DNA from: Chelydra serpentina | Taxonomy: Eukaryota > Chordata > Testudines > Chelydridae | DNA: 64,000 nt | Direction: 5' to 3' | NCBI GenBank assembly: GCA_037349315.1 | Contig: JBAIAC010000026.1 | Span: 4,216,001-4,280,000, forward strand | In this document: piece after piece, positions 1 through 11,796 of the stretch | How the letters are laid out: every line of letters begins with the position of its first letter | Numbering within the stretch: the first letter of the stretch is position 1 | Program-made: the position numbers and the translations under genes | Notes under the pieces: model-generated | Database searches by the model: none | What the model was told of the DNA's origin: nothing | Seen by the model: the letters and a program-made list of their open reading frames with translations, nothing else

Positions 1-373
1 GGGACAGAAGAGAGACACGGGCAGTAAGGCGAGCGGCAACGCAGAAAGCGGGGAGGTGCTAACGGTCAGCCAGGCAGCAAATGAGGGCACCTGGGCAGGG
101 GGTTGCGGAGTGAGACATGCACCTCTCACTCCTGGCTGAGGTGCCGGCAGCGGAGGCAGAGACATGCAGCTCCCCGCAGTGCAGAATGGGCATTGGCTTG
201 TGGGAGCTGAGCACAGGCGCCCCATGTCACCGAGTGCCACTGCCGATTCTAGCGCTGCTCCCATCCCCCTCCGCCCGCACGGCCCCCGGCCTCCCAGCAC
301 TCGGCAGGGAAAGCCCCAGCTCTGGTCTGTGTGGCGGGTGCTGCTGTGAGCCCGGCCAGAGGCACAGCCTCAC
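1..373 (-). other. RANBP10 intron (3' part outside window)
   Basis: Intron following the 374-519 exon. It is GC-rich and shows no repeat or exon that I can recognise; the coding exon expected next (DAFSLLAYSDPW) is not here. Confidence 0.7.
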
Positions 374-519
374 CTGCAGCATCTTCTTGTGCGCCGTGTT
401 CTTCCCGTACTCTCTGCAGAGCTGCTCGCTCAGAGTCTGCAGCTCCCGCCCAAACTGGATCATTCGCTCCGTGGCAGCGTGGTTCCCCCCGCAGAGCAGC
501 CGCTGGGGGCAGCCGTCTT
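374..519 (-). CDS. RANBP10: RANBP10 exon: start of CRA region
   Basis: A 146-nt exon with a pyrimidine-rich acceptor ending CCTTTTTCCAG and donor CTGCAG|GTGAGG. It encodes [40 protein letters not shown] and [14 protein letters not shown]-x-AATER and FGRELQ-LSEQL-REYGKN are the first helices of the CRA (CT11-RanBPM) domain, which packs with LisH/CTLH partners and contacts other CTLH-ligase subunits. Next should come DAFSLLAYSDPW, but no such sequence occurs between 373 and 1, so the next exon lies outside the window. The exon ends in phase 0. Confidence 0.96.
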
Positions 520-1907
520 CTGGAAAAAGGCCGGAGGGGAAGAGAAATGACTGCTCTGCAGGGAGGCAACTCCTGGCGCTCAGCCCTGCTTCAGAGCCAC
601 AAAGCCCTTCCCCGAGGCCCACCCCCACTCTAACGTTCCCCTAGTGGGGCTGCCGTTCTTTGCACCCTGAGCCTGGTGTCCAGCTGTCTGCCAGCAGGCA
701 GTGGGTGTCCGTGCGGGGTGCCCACAGGCACGGTACAGTCCAGGGGCTGCTCGGGTTGAACAGGAAGGCAGCGTTAACAGCTCAGCAAGTCTCATGACCA
801 AGCCCCACCGGGGTCCGCACTGCGGCTGCGCTGTGTTATCACCTCCGCGGTGAGTATGGAAATGCAGCCCCGGCGAAGGGGCTGCACTGACAACCCCGCC
901 CCGTGAACAGTTAGAGCCCCCCCATAAGTCGCTGCCCCTCTGAGTCTGGACCTGCAGGGATCCCCGGCTCCCAAGAGAGGAGCGGGCTGTCCTTTCTGTC
1001 CCGGGCCCCCTCGGCGGAGGGTGCCGAGGAGGAGGGCAATCCACGGCAGTTGTCAAGGTGGTTTTGTTGTGTGGTGAGTACTTAACCAGGAAATAGAGTG
1101 AGACTTTCACAGCCTCATCTCATCGGGTACGTCACCACAGGGACTAGACATCCTCGGCTGGCCTTTGCCAGCCGACTTGGGCAGTGGGGCTGTTTCATTG
1201 CTGTGTAGACTTCTGGGCTCAGGCTGAAGCCCGAGCTCTGGGACCCTCCCACCTCGCAGGGTCCTAGAGCCTGGGCGGCTACACAACAATGGAATAGCCC
1301 CGCAGTCCTGTGAGCCCAAGTCGGCTGGCCTGGGCCAGCTGCGGGTGTCTAGTTGTGTATAGACCCACCCAGAGAGGCCACAGAACCACCACCAGAGGGT
1401 GGCAACTGTCTGTACTGTTCTAAGCTGGATGTGACTGGTGGCCAGGCTCTGGTGCCTCACCAGCCCAGCTGATTAGCCCTCTGTATCCCGCACCTCGGGA
1501 GTTCCAGGGCAGTAGGACCTCCAGGGTGAAGATCTAACACGCATCATCTTTACTGGCAGTTTGCACTGAAAAATTAGGGGTTTTGTTTGACTCCCCTGTA
1601 AAGGGAGCCCCACCCCATGTATCAAGTCAGTGAGCAAACTCAGCTACCCAGCTGTGTTTGAATCAGCATTAGGCACCTGGCCCTCCAAAAAGTCTAGATT
1701 AGTTCAATTCCCAGATGGTTTCTCCCCTCCTCTGTAGCAGAGATCCCGAGAATCTCATGCCTGCACCCTGGGCTGGGGAACAGACCCGCAGGGCAACGCC
1801 CAACCCTGATCCAGTCCCAGATAGAGCTAACGCATGTGTCAGCAGCGCCATCCCCCCCTAACTTTTTGTGAGGGAGAGGAGAGCGCTCCTGCCTTCCTGG
1901 GCCCTAC
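520..1907 (-). other. RANBP10 intron with one possible MITE
   Basis: 1.4 kb intron. It holds a possible degenerate inverted-repeat element at about 1144-1372, listed separately. The rest has no feature I can support. Confidence 0.8.
1144..1372. repeat. Possible degenerate MITE with internal inverted repeats
   Basis: The stretch contains a perfect 9-bp inverted repeat TCGGCTGGC/GCCAGCCGA at 1154-1162 and 1167-1175, a second copy of the same motif near 1319-1342, and paired GTGTAGAC-like and GTGTATAGAC ends. Similar GTCTACAC-ended elements occur elsewhere in the window (12811, 19395, 30835). No clear TSD was found, so borders are approximate. Confidence 0.45.
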
Positions 1908-2032
1908 CCATGCTGGACTCGTCCGTCTGGAGGATCTCTTCATGTTTGTAGGTGCCATTCATTATCCTGGTGGAGGAGTTTTCAAGGACTCCATTGGGGT
2001 AATGCTCAGCCTCCATCTCCATCTCACTGTCA
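1908..2032 (-). CDS. RANBP10: RANBP10 exon: acidic linker
   Basis: A 125-nt exon with acceptor TTTTGCACCCTAG and donor ATGG|GTAGGG. It encodes [40 protein letters not shown] and SM, matching RANBP10 [20 protein letters not shown] and TDESSM. It is the acidic tail of the linker before the C-terminal CRA domain. The final G joins AA of the next exon to give Glu (human has Asp). The donor GTAGGG departs from the GTRAGT consensus but the frame continues correctly. Confidence 0.96.
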
Positions 2033-3752
2033 CTAGGGTGCAAAAGGAAAAGAAAAGCCTGAGGGCTTAGAAAGGGCAGAAACATTCCCCAAAGGGAAAG
2101 TCCTGCAGGAGGAAGCGTGCCCAATGGCCGACCAGGGGGCTGACAGGGCTAGACACCAAGTAGCCCACAGGAGACAAGAAAACAATCTATCCAGCAGGGC
2201 AAAACCAGGTTCAGAACGACAGTCTCTATCTATAAAGTGCGGTTCCAACTCAATGGGGAAAGTTCTGAAGTACTTAAATTAACATTTCAAATTGCAGCTA
2301 CCTCTGGGGTGGAGAACAGCAGCCAAGCGGCACACAACACACTACACAATACAGGGGAAATTTTAGCCAAAAGCACTGAGGCAAACCATCAGCCCTAGAA
2401 AAAGTGTCCCACAGGATCGTTAATGTCCATACAGAGCAGACAGGGCCGCAGTTTTAAGACCTCTACACAGCAAATTGCAGGAGACCTCCACTGCTCTAAC
2501 TCAGAAGGCTGAAGGGATGAGATGATTCATCAGGATTTGAACTCAAGAGTTCAAAGATTCTCTGTGTTTCAGATCTCCGCCGTCCCCACTGGCATAGAGA
2601 AGTCATTACCCAGCGTTTGAAACGGCACTTCCGCATTCCTCAGCCGATTTCAAAACAAAGAGAAGAGAGGCCACTTGGCTTAATGGGATTATGGGACGTT
2701 TCCGGAGGTCAATAAGAGCGCAATAACTTAACTCCTCGTTCACACTGGCCCTGGGGCATCTCAATCAAGACGTTATCCCTCTCGGGGAGGTGGAGTACCA
2801 GGTGCACTCTAACCAGGGAGTCAGCGCTCTACGTGCTTTGCCAGTGTGGACGGGGCATAAGGTAGAGCGCTCTAGGAGGCTTTATTGTGGTATGATGTGC
2901 AAGTGTAGCCAAGCCCTTCGTTTTGAGCTGTACAACCACGTGGAGTTCAGAATGGAAGCTGGAGGCTTCCCTGGCCATGGTATTTAGCATCCCATTAGTG
3001 AGTCTGAATGTCAGCGGGCAGTTAGTGAGGACCCCTCATGAATCACCCAGATCTCCTCTGCCCCAGCATGCCCTAGGCAGTTCCGCAGCAGCCACCAAGC
3101 CAGCTAAGCACAGAGGAAACTCAACTCTCACACTTGGTCAGCATATTTCAAACGCCAACAAATGCAGCAGTAACGACCTTCCAGGTTCGAAATCCTCGTG
3201 ACTCAGTGGAGATGCCTGTAATTCACAGGGCCCTTCAGCCCAATGGCACCAGCATCTAATACACTGGCCCAGTGAACAGAAGGGACATGTCTCCTGCCGT
3301 GCAGGAGACTCAGCTCCACTTCCTGCACCCAGCTCAGTCTCTTATTCCCTGCGGGAGCACACTAATCCCTGGAGGAAGGAAGCCTGCGTGCTGTCCACGA
3401 GCAAACCCTTTGGCTGAGAGTGCAGGAGTACGCTCAGCAGGGCTGCTGCCTTTTAGATTATCTTCCGGGACAGTCACAGCATCACCCTGGCAGGACATCG
3501 GCGCCAAAGGTATTCGGGGACTGTTTACTCCAGGCCATCCTGCTTCTCCTATGGGAATGGGCAGCAGAAATTCAGCCCTAAGGTGAGAGGGAGCGAGTGT
3601 GGAAGACCACCTGCCATTGGCTGCTCAGCAGTGATGCCTGTAGCTCTCATGGTTAACCCAGGGATGGAAAGAGCGCTGACACAATAGCTGATGAGGTGCT
3701 CAGAAAGCAGGCTAAGCCCCCCCTGCCCAGGCGTGGGTAAGGCAAGGAATAC
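2033..3752 (-). other. RANBP10 intron with one possible MITE fragment
   Basis: 1.7 kb intron. Part of a short inverted-repeat element may lie at about 2735-2917 (ACACTGGCC near the left, CAAGTGTAGCCAAGCCCTT at the right). Nothing else recognised. Confidence 0.6.
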
Positions 3753-3948
3753 CTGGTCTCCTGGTTACTTGTACTGCTGTGCTGCTGGGATTTGGTGGAG
3801 TCTGTTGAATTGGACTCAGAGTAGTTCACGGATGAAGGAGAGGAAGAGGAGGAGGAGGACGACGACGAACTCAGTGCTGGGTATTTACTGTGGCTCTGTT
3901 TGCTTTTTGTGGATGTGACTCCATTGCTACAGCTTGGGCTATCTGCTC
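3753..3948 (-). CDS. RANBP10: RANBP10 exon: serine-rich linker
   Basis: A 196-nt exon, acceptor GGCTTCCAG and donor AG|GTATTC. It has no Met-initiated long frame, so simple ORF scans miss it. It encodes [26 protein letters not shown], a run of eleven Ser, then [28 protein letters not shown]. The order [29 protein letters not shown] is specific to RANBP10. The Ser run (plus positions 3839-3871) uses mixed TCG, TCC, TCT and AGT codons, so it is not a fresh triplet expansion. The donor GTATTC is weaker than the GTAAGT seen at other exons. The linker is expected to be disordered. Confidence 0.95.
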
Positions 3949-4899
3949 CTGGAAGCCAAGGAAAGAGGTGTCAGAGGGGACAGGCTAGGCAGCTCTGGGC
4001 TGAAGTCAGCAGCTTCACGGCAGCAGGAGACAGATTGCTTGTGTGCCTTTCACTGAGGAGCAGGCCCCAGGGGAGGGAAATAGGGGCAGGCTGCAATTCA
4101 CAAAATACTAGAGCTACTTTTTACATTAAGCAGAGTGTTAGAAAAACACAAGCAAACCCCAAATGAATGGGAGGGCCCACTCGCAACACCTGTGCTTCAG
4201 TGATTGTGAGAAACAATCCAGCGGATAAGAGCACCAACCAGCTCAGACACCTGAGGAACTGAGGATCCGAAAGAGACGCACACGAGACACCCAGCCCATG
4301 AAGTTTGTCTTCTTTGAAACCAGAATTCTCATAATAGAATCATAGAATCTCAGGGTTGGAAGGGACCTCAGGAGATCATCTAGTCCAACCCCCTGCTCAA
4401 AGCAGGACCAATCCCAGGACTAAGTCATCCCAGCCAGGGCTTTGTCAAGCCTGACCTTAAAAACCTCTAAGGAAGGAGATTCCACCACCTCCCTAGGTAA
4501 CCCATTCCAGTTCTTCACCACCCTCCTAGTGAAAAAGTTTTTCTTAATATCCAACCTAAACCTCCCCCTCTGCAACTTGAGATCATTACTCCTTGTTCTG
4601 TCATCTTCTACCACTGAGAACAGTCTAGATCCATCCTCTTTGGAACCCCCTTTCAGATAGCTGAAAACAGCTATCAAATCCCCTCCTCGTTCTTCTCTTC
4701 TGCAGACGTTTAGAACTGGGAACAATCCCAGTTCCCTCAGCCTCTCTTCATAAGTCATGTGCTCCAGCCCCCTAATCATTTTTGTTGCCCTCCACTGGAC
4801 TCTTTCCAATTTTTCCACATCCTTCTTGTAGTGTGGGGCCCAAAACTGGACACAGTACTCCAGATAAGGCCTCACCAATGTCGAATAGAGGGGAATGAT

Positions 4900-6160
4900 C
4901 AGGGCCGGCTCTAGGTTTTTTGCTGCCCCAAGCAAAAACATTTTTGGCTGCCCCCCACCCCAGGTCTCCTCCCCCCAGCCTGCCGCCGCCCCAGCCCTGG
5001 TCTCACCCCCACCCCACCCCCAGCCCTGGTCTCCCCCCCGCATCCCCCTGCCGCCCCAGCCCTGGGCTCTCCCACCCCAACTGCACCCTCCTGCCGCCCG
5101 AGCCCTGGGTCACTGGTAACTTGGTCCCAGGGCAGGTCATTCAGCAGGAATTTTGGATGTGCACAGAACACAGACAGGATTGGTTCCCATATGGTTACAG
5201 AACTGCAGTAAAGTGGAACAATTTTCAGCTTGTGTGATTGAAGGATACCTGGATGCATATTATAAGACTGTACTACATGAATGAGGAAAAGTTGAGGTGC
5301 CTTTGTTATTCTTTTGTTCCACTCTTTGTTTCTATGGGGAATTTGCCAATGCAACATCACTGTCTTCCTTTTAAACAAATAAAACGTTAAAAAAAAAGGC
5401 AATGGCTGTTGAAAATAGCAATTCCAGTCCTAATAACCACTGGGAAGCATTTCTTGCTCAATTTTATCCTGCTTTTTCTACAGCAAGTTACAGTGGATCA
5501 ATATATTTGATTTGGGAGAAATGAAGCAACAGCTGCCCAAATTGAGCTGGAGCACTCCTGAATTTTGAGGGTGTTCAAATCTGGAAGGCAGGTGCTAGAT
5601 TCCCTTTCTGAATATTGGATAAGTCTGGAACGGAAAAGTCAATTTCTGCTTCCATGGCTCAGAAGTGGAAATCCTCCTACGTGCCTGGTACTGTATCTAA
5701 AGCTGCCCAGGTCCTCTAGTAGAACCTCCCCTTCCTTACTTTTCATTTTAAATTCTAGTGGGATCCACCTACCTCCCTTGCTAGGCTTCAGATAGAGAGG
5801 TGCACTGTCCATTTAGTTCACCCAATTCTTTCTTTGGGGGCTGCAAGGTCCGGTCACACCAGTGGAGTATCCTCTTTTTTTAAAAAAATGTTAAAATATG
5901 GTATCCCTACCGTTCAGCAGCCAGCTTTCCATTCACACAGCAAGCTACAGCATGTCTCAGCTATCTCACTCCCTCCCCCTCCTTTTCCTGTTGATAGCTG
6001 CCAAGGAATGCTGGGAAATGTAGTTCTTTCCCTGCTCCAGGGCTGACTCTATAGCCAGGGAGCGAAGCAAGGAACTACAGCTCCCAGGGCTCCCTGCCGC
6101 CCCTGCAAATTCGCCGCCCCAAGCAAATGCTTGTTTTGCTGGTGCCTAGAGCTGGCCCTG
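4900..6160. mobile_element. Non-autonomous hAT DNA transposon, 1261 bp
   Basis: Termini CAGGGCCGGCTCTAG and CTAGAGCTGGCCCTG form near-perfect terminal inverted repeats. The element is flanked by an exact 8-bp TSD, GGAATGAT, at 4892-4899 and 6161-6168, the hallmark of hAT transposition. It sits inside a CR1 whose sequence runs straight across if the element and one TSD copy are ignored. No hAT transposase fragment was recognised inside. A shorter relative with the same ends lies at 39346-39573. Confidence 0.93.
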
Positions 6161-6685
6161 GGAATGATCACATCCCTTGATCTGCTGGCAATGCCCCTAC
6201 TTATACAACCCAAAATGCTGTTAGCCTTCTTGGCAACAAGGGCACACTGTTGACTCATATTCAGCTTCTCATCCACTGTAACCCCTAGGTCCTTTTCTGC
6301 AGAACTGCTGCCCAGCCATTCGGTCCCTAGTCTGTAGCAATGCATGGGATTCTTCCGTCCTAAGTACAGGACTCTGCACTTGTCCTTGTTGAACCTCATC
6401 AGATTTCTTTTGGCCCAATCTTCTAATTTTTCTAGGTCCCTCTGAATCCTATCCCTACCCTCCAGGGTATCTAACACTCCTCCCAGTTTAGTGTCATCTG
6501 CAAACTTGCTGAGGGTGCAATCCATGCCATTCTCCAGATCATTAATGAAGATATTGAACAAAACCGGCCCCAGGACTGACCCTTGGGGCACTCCGCTTGA
6601 TACCAGCTGCCAATTAGACATGGAGCCATTGATCACTACCTGTTGAGCCCGACGATCTAGCTAGCTTTCTATCCACCTTATAGTC

Positions 6686-7062
6686 CAGGGGTCAGCAACC
6701 TATGGCACGCTAGCTGATTTTTAATGGTACATTGCTGCCTGCCGGGTCCCAGCTGCTGGCCCCACTCAGCCCGCTGCCGAACCCAGGCCTAAGATCAGCA
6801 TTTTAATTTAATTTTAAATGAAGCTTCTTAAACATTTTGAAAACCTTGTTTACTTTACATATGACAATAGTTTAGTTATAAAATATATAGCCTTATAGAG
6901 AGTGACCTTCTAAAAAACATTAAAATGTATTACTGGCACACAAAACGTTAAATTAAAGTGAATAAATGGAGACTCGGCACACCACTTCTGAAAGGTTGCC
7001 AACCCCTCATAGAATCTCAGAGTTGGAAGGGACCTCAGGAGGTCATCTAGTCCAACCCCCTG
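6686..7062. mobile_element. hAT (Charlie-like) element with CR1 scrap in its end
   Basis: Left end CAGGGGTCAGCAACC and right inverted partner GGTTGCCAACCCCT. The exact 8-bp TSD TTATAGTC lies at 6678-6685 and 7063-7070. Between the right terminal repeat and its last bases there is a 50-odd-bp piece of CR1 3' end (7008-7060, CATAGAATCTCAGAGTTGG onward). The element interrupts the CR1 that spans 4335-7325. The interior resembles the larger element at 47052-49278 in reverse orientation, so this is probably a deletion derivative of the same family. Confidence 0.88.
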
Positions 7063-8904
7063 TTATAGTCCATTCATCCAGCCCACACTTCTTTAACTTG
7101 CTGGCAAGAACACTGTGGGAGACTGTATCAAAAGCTATGCTAAAGTCAAGGAATAACACGTCCACTGCTTTCCCCTCATCCACAGAGCCAGTTATCTCGT
7201 CATAGAAGGCAATTAGGTTAGTCAGGCATGACTTGCCCTTGGTGAATCCATGCTGACTGTTCCTGATCACTTTCCTCTCCTTTAAGTGGTTCAGAATTGA
7301 TTCCTTGAGGACCTGTTCCATCCCTCTAACACATCTGGGGAAGAAATCTAGATATTCAGTGCACAGGTAAAAACTAGGCCAAAATCTACCTGCTGCAAGA
7401 GATACAGCGTTAAAGCTGAAGCAGCTTTAAAAACCTCCCACAAACTGCAAACTCCATCTCATAGGATGAAACATGGTCTAATGGGACACAGGCAACTTAA
7501 TACCAACCTGCCACATGACACTTGTTTATAATTTACTGACATCTTAAAATGACCAATCTGATTCTCCTCACTTGGGAGTTACAGGAGCAAGCGAAAGGAG
7601 ACATAGGCCCACAACACTATCACCACGTGCCTGGTACCACAGATGACAGCACTGATTATATATGCAAAGCCATCATCTGCCACTAACCAATTATATTATA
7701 TATTTCTGGCCCTTCAGTGTATTAATTATCAGACAGGCCCAAAGTCCAGAGTCTGGTCAAAGACTGAGGCTCAGACATGTGAACTGAACAAATATGAAGT
7801 AACCTTGTTTTTCTTTAGGATAATTAGCAGAAATCAAGGTGCAAGCAAATAATTGGGGCGTTTATCTTCGACTGCAAATAGACCACATAGCTATGTGAGG
7901 CCCAGCCTTTGAAAACTTAGGGGCACTTCTCTTCAAGAGAAAATAATGATGTTTTCCTCGCATGAGAATCCAGGGTCCTAGATAGTCCAAGGCCAGGCAC
8001 ATAATAATGAGGCCCTTCCTAACACTACCTCCACAGATGTCAGTGTCTGGTTCTCAAACACAAAGCAGCTTTATAACTTTATGCCACATGTCTTTTAATG
8101 CTCTTTTATTTTATTTCCAGATATATATACCTAATGAACAATCAAAGAAGCTGCTCCATTCATATGGATCCCAAACCAGAATTCAACATATCTACGTATT
8201 TTTATAATTAACTAAACACACTTAAATCGTTATATAGATTGTTTAAAGGAAAATACCTGTTTACTAATCATATGTTAACCTAAAACTATGGGCGGAGACA
8301 TGATGTAACCTCTTGACCATTGGCTTCTGTGTTATCTTGTCTTGTTGGTTGAGCCTATCCGAGGCTCAGAACTGCCCCTGATTTCTTCCCTCCGCCCATG
8401 GTAAAATTCAATATAACCTGCTGTAATTAAATGATTGACAGTGTCTCTAGGCCACGAGCTAAGTGACACTCCGCCAGCGCTGAGTGTAATAAACTCACGT
8501 GCTTGATTCTACACGGTGTCCGTTTTTGTTCCTTCATACACACACAGACATGACTGTCAAAACATCTGACCGCTCTGCAACATACCCTACAAACGCACAA
8601 GTGAGGACAGTACATGCCTGCCACTTCATGTGTGCATTCAGAATGTGACAGCAAAACACATTGCAGGCTGACAATACGGCCACACGTTGCTGCGTGGGTG
8701 TTGGCTCACTGACATGTGCACTGAAGGGGCCAGCGTTGTTCTGAAAGCCAATCTGTGTACTGACAGGATCAAGCGCCGCGACAGCAGCATGTTCGTGTGT
8801 GTGGACTGGGATAATGCTGGAGGTGAAGTCTGTATTAACTCCATGTTCATTGAGTTTATTATGTAGGAATTTCCTAGTTGCAAAAATCCATTACCATAGA
8901 GACA

Positions 8905-9010
8905 CTCAGATTCTAAGGCCAGAAGGGACTGTTTTGATCAGCCGCCTGACCTCCTGGATAACACAGGCCAGAGCATTTACCTGGGATTACTGCATTGAGC
9001 CCGTATCCTG
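8905..9010 (-). mobile_element. Old CR1 3' fragment
   Basis: Contains TTCTAAGGCCAGAAGGGAC, a diverged form of the CR1 3' region, followed by CTGGATAACACAGGCCAGAG. Same older subfamily as 23525-23665 and 28725-29275. Non-coding remnant. Confidence 0.7.
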
Positions 9011-9983
9011 TGGTTGAGCTAGATATTTTTCAGAAAGACATCCAGTCTCAAGACAAACAGGGGCTGAGGCCCCAGGCTGGAAACATGGCTGAAGGGAGCT
9101 AATTGTCTTCCCTTCATTTAAGCCTTCGTATGCCCAGCAGAGAACGTTTTTATCCATGCTCCAGCTCTCTCCTTCTAGCACCCTCAGCTTTTCACATGGA
9201 GCAGCTCTGACTGCCAGGTGGAGACAGCTTGAGTGTCAGCAAGAGATTTCTCCACTGGGAATGTGACGCTTCAGACAGAGCAGCTCTGGCTCCCTGGCCC
9301 ACTCCGTCCATCTCCACCCTCTGCTTTGATCTTAGGCAAGCACCTTCTGCCCCTGGCCCTCACTTGTTTTGCTTGTAAACCGTAAGTTCTTAATTCCTAG
9401 ACGCACATTTTAACACACTGTTGTTACACATGCAAAACCTGTAGCAAAGTGTCTCCATCTCACTTCTTTGCTTAGCCTGGCTTCCAAATAGAAAACTGGA
9501 TGGGGTACTGGAGAGGAGGAAGCAGTGGTGAGTGCACTGGACACCCTGAAGGAGGGGGAGGTTCTCCTGCAGACTTTAGGAAGTCCATAGGAGAGCAATT
9601 ATCCCTTGTGGACCCTGAGGTTGAGGAGACAAGCTGTGGGAGCCAGGCCTTTGCTTATATAGCTCTGCCCGAGGAGGACTAAGTCAGGTAACTGGCTGTT
9701 CTGTGAGGCAGTCCTTTGGAAGAACATTCTGTCAGCTTCCACATAGCAACTTCTGCAAAAGGCTGTTGTACAACCTAGTCTCTTAAAATAATTGATTCAA
9801 AATCAACAGTATGTCATTTCTGTCAGAAAGGTCACCCCCAGTAAAAGTAACTCTTTCCTGCTGGGGTTAGAAGGACAGATGTCTTTCAAAGAGCAAAGGA
9901 CAGACACCAGCAGGTCGTGTAGAAAGCGACCCATCCCCAAGACCTGATCTGCTTCGCGTGGAGATAGACAGAAAAGCACTTAC

Positions 9984-10132
9984 CAGTGCTGTGAACATGT
10001 GAGTTGTTCGATCCGTGTCTGGGGCTCAGGCTGGGGGATGCTGGGTAACTGTCCTGTGACTTGGGGCTGCGGGCACTGAAACATCGCACTTCACTGTCTG
10101 TTCCATTCACCATCTCTACAAACTGTCGGCAC
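9984..10132 (-). CDS. RANBP10: RANBP10 exon: end of CTLH and start of linker
   Basis: A 149-nt exon following acceptor TGACACAG and ending at donor ACTG|GTAAGT. It encodes [40 protein letters not shown] and [25 protein letters not shown] is the conserved end of the CTLH domain. The rest is the start of the disordered serine/proline-rich linker, with several SP dipeptides that could be phosphorylation sites (inference). The last G joins GA of the next exon to give Gly, matching the human STGADSP/NTGADSP arrangement. Confidence 0.96.
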
Positions 10133-11687
10133 CTGTGTCAGACAAGGGCAGAGACACCGAGGAAGAAGGGGAGGCTGACGTGAATTAGATTCAGTGCTGG
10201 TGTTTTTCTAGTTATTGCTATCATACGTCTCTGAGCAGCAGCAAACTGGGATCAACCAAAGCTTAGGAGGAGTCCTAGCTCTGAAGAGGGCATCTCAAGT
10301 TGCCCCATGTCTTCAAGTTGGGAATCCTGGAGTAGGAAGGGAGTTTTGAGACTGCTGCCTAGAAACAGATGCTCATGAACCTGGAGACCTGCACCAGGAC
10401 AGACAAAGGATGATACACAAACTAGACCATTTCAAGAGCAGATACCTACATTGTAGCTTCCAGCCCAGTATTAGCTGATTAAGTGTGTTCTACATGTAAC
10501 TGACAAGATGCTGCATCTCAGCTTGGATCAGCCAAGGCAACAGATCACACTCTGAGACAGGGACAGAGACCATATTACAGTGTCAACAGCACTGGCTACG
10601 AAAACACAAGATACCACAGCATCGGGGGGTGGAATGGGGCACTGATTCCAAACAGCGAGAGCAATTATGACATTCTACTCCTGTGGCAAGGTAACTTTGG
10701 GTGCCCAGACACTATTCCTGCTAGTTAACCAACTGTTGAAATGTCTGCACTGATCTGAACCCACCAGAATTCACACAGGGAGTGCAAGCCAAGGAACTGG
10801 GGGTATACAGCACTGCATGGCTAATGTTCCTTGCATCACAGGTATTCTAAGTCCAAGGGTGAAAAGGTGATTTCCACTGTGCTGTCCATGGCAACAGTTA
10901 CTCGAGAGCGTGCACCAAACTTTGTACCTCCCACACTGTCCAATCAACCTATGCTGGGGGCCACTACAAAAGAGAAGACAATATAAGGTAAAAACACTCA
11001 TCTAGAGAGAAAAGCTGGCGAAGGCCTAGCTCTCCACTCCGCCCTACTGGGAGTGACAGGTACTCTTTGCTTACCATAGGATATGGGGTAAGAGGACATA
11101 TGAACCAGCTCTGAATGACTGGGGACACCAACACCCCCCCCAATTCCTACTTTCCCTATGTCTCTCCCTTAACGCCATCTTTTTCCACACCAGCTTCTTT
11201 CTAGGAATCCCCACAGCCATGCCCACACTTCTCAACAGGCTGTAAGTGGGGATGAACCGAACTTTACCACCTTCATGTTGCCTGAACAACAGGACGGACT
11301 GGGAAGACCCAAGGCAGTGGTAATACACCGGGGTAGGAATCCACACCACCTCCATGTGGCTGCAGCGCGTTCCCTGGACCTGGCATTTTGCTCAGGTGGA
11401 AGGGATCTCTGTGGGGCAGGCCAGTAAGGTGCCAAGTTCGCCCATCTTTAGTTGATAGGTCATGGCAAAGCCCGACCAGCAACAGCTACTGATCCCGAGC
11501 AGTGCTGAAAAGGGTAGCCAGCGTTCCTTCCCACCTTGCTCACAGGGTGACCGCTCTTAACAGCGGCCTCAATCTGCCTGAATTAAGAACTATGCTGGTT
11601 CCTAACACAGTGAGGCCTGCGGACTGCCTGGTTCGGCTCTGTAGACTTTCCAGTGCCATCTCCCAGCACAAAGCTAAGCATACTTAC
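10133..11687 (-). other. RANBP10 intron, no recognised repeat
   Basis: 1.55 kb intron of mixed composition. Overlapping minus-strand frames at 11071-11482 have no family resemblance and are treated as chance. Confidence 0.7.
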
Positions 11688-11796
11688 TTTAACATGAAGA
11701 GCAGGTTAGGGTTGTGTTCTAGGAGGCCTGGGTAGAGCTGCTGCGTGGCCTCTATAGCCTCTCCCACTCTGCCTGCTAAGACTAGCTTCTGTATTC
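11688..11796 (-). CDS. RANBP10: RANBP10 exon: CTLH domain, first part
   Basis: A 109-nt exon between acceptor TTGCTTGCAG and donor AA|GTAAGT. With the preceding A it reads [37 protein letters not shown]. This is the CTLH (C-terminal to LisH) helical domain, which in family members builds the scaffold interface with other CTLH-ligase subunits. [17 protein letters not shown] corresponds to human [17 protein letters not shown]. The split Lys codon AA|G is completed by the next exon. Confidence 0.97.

Larger units (their letters stand above)
4335..7325 (-). mobile_element. CR1 LINE, 5'-truncated, interrupted by two hAT elements
   Basis: A chicken-repeat-1 LINE in minus orientation. The 3' end is at 4335 (CATAGAATCTCAGGGTTGG read on plus). 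Three blocks belong to one element: 4335-4899, 6169-6685 and 7071-7325. On the minus strand they encode successive parts of ORF2: a block with NSQHGFTKGKSCLTNL and VLFLDFSIAFDTV (RT palm entry), a block with [20 protein letters not shown] and the catalytic FADD, and a C-terminal block with [11 protein letters not shown] up to the stop near 4419. The missing segments are exactly accounted for by two 8-bp-TSD insertions (4900-6160 and 6686-7062). The 5' part of ORF2 and ORF1 are lost, as is usual for CR1. Non-LTR retrotransposon, not a host gene. Confidence 0.93.
3949..9983 (-). other. RANBP10 intron rich in CR1 and hAT
   Basis: 6.0 kb intron. 4335-7325 is a CR1 with nested hAT elements, and 8905-9010 is an older CR1 scrap. 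3949-4334, 7326-8904 and 9011-9983 show no feature I can support. Confidence 0.8.

Noticed and set aside
4420..5043. 207-residue minus frame
   Set aside because: It is the C-terminal part of CR1 ORF2 fused by chance to hAT sequence beyond 4900, not a host gene.
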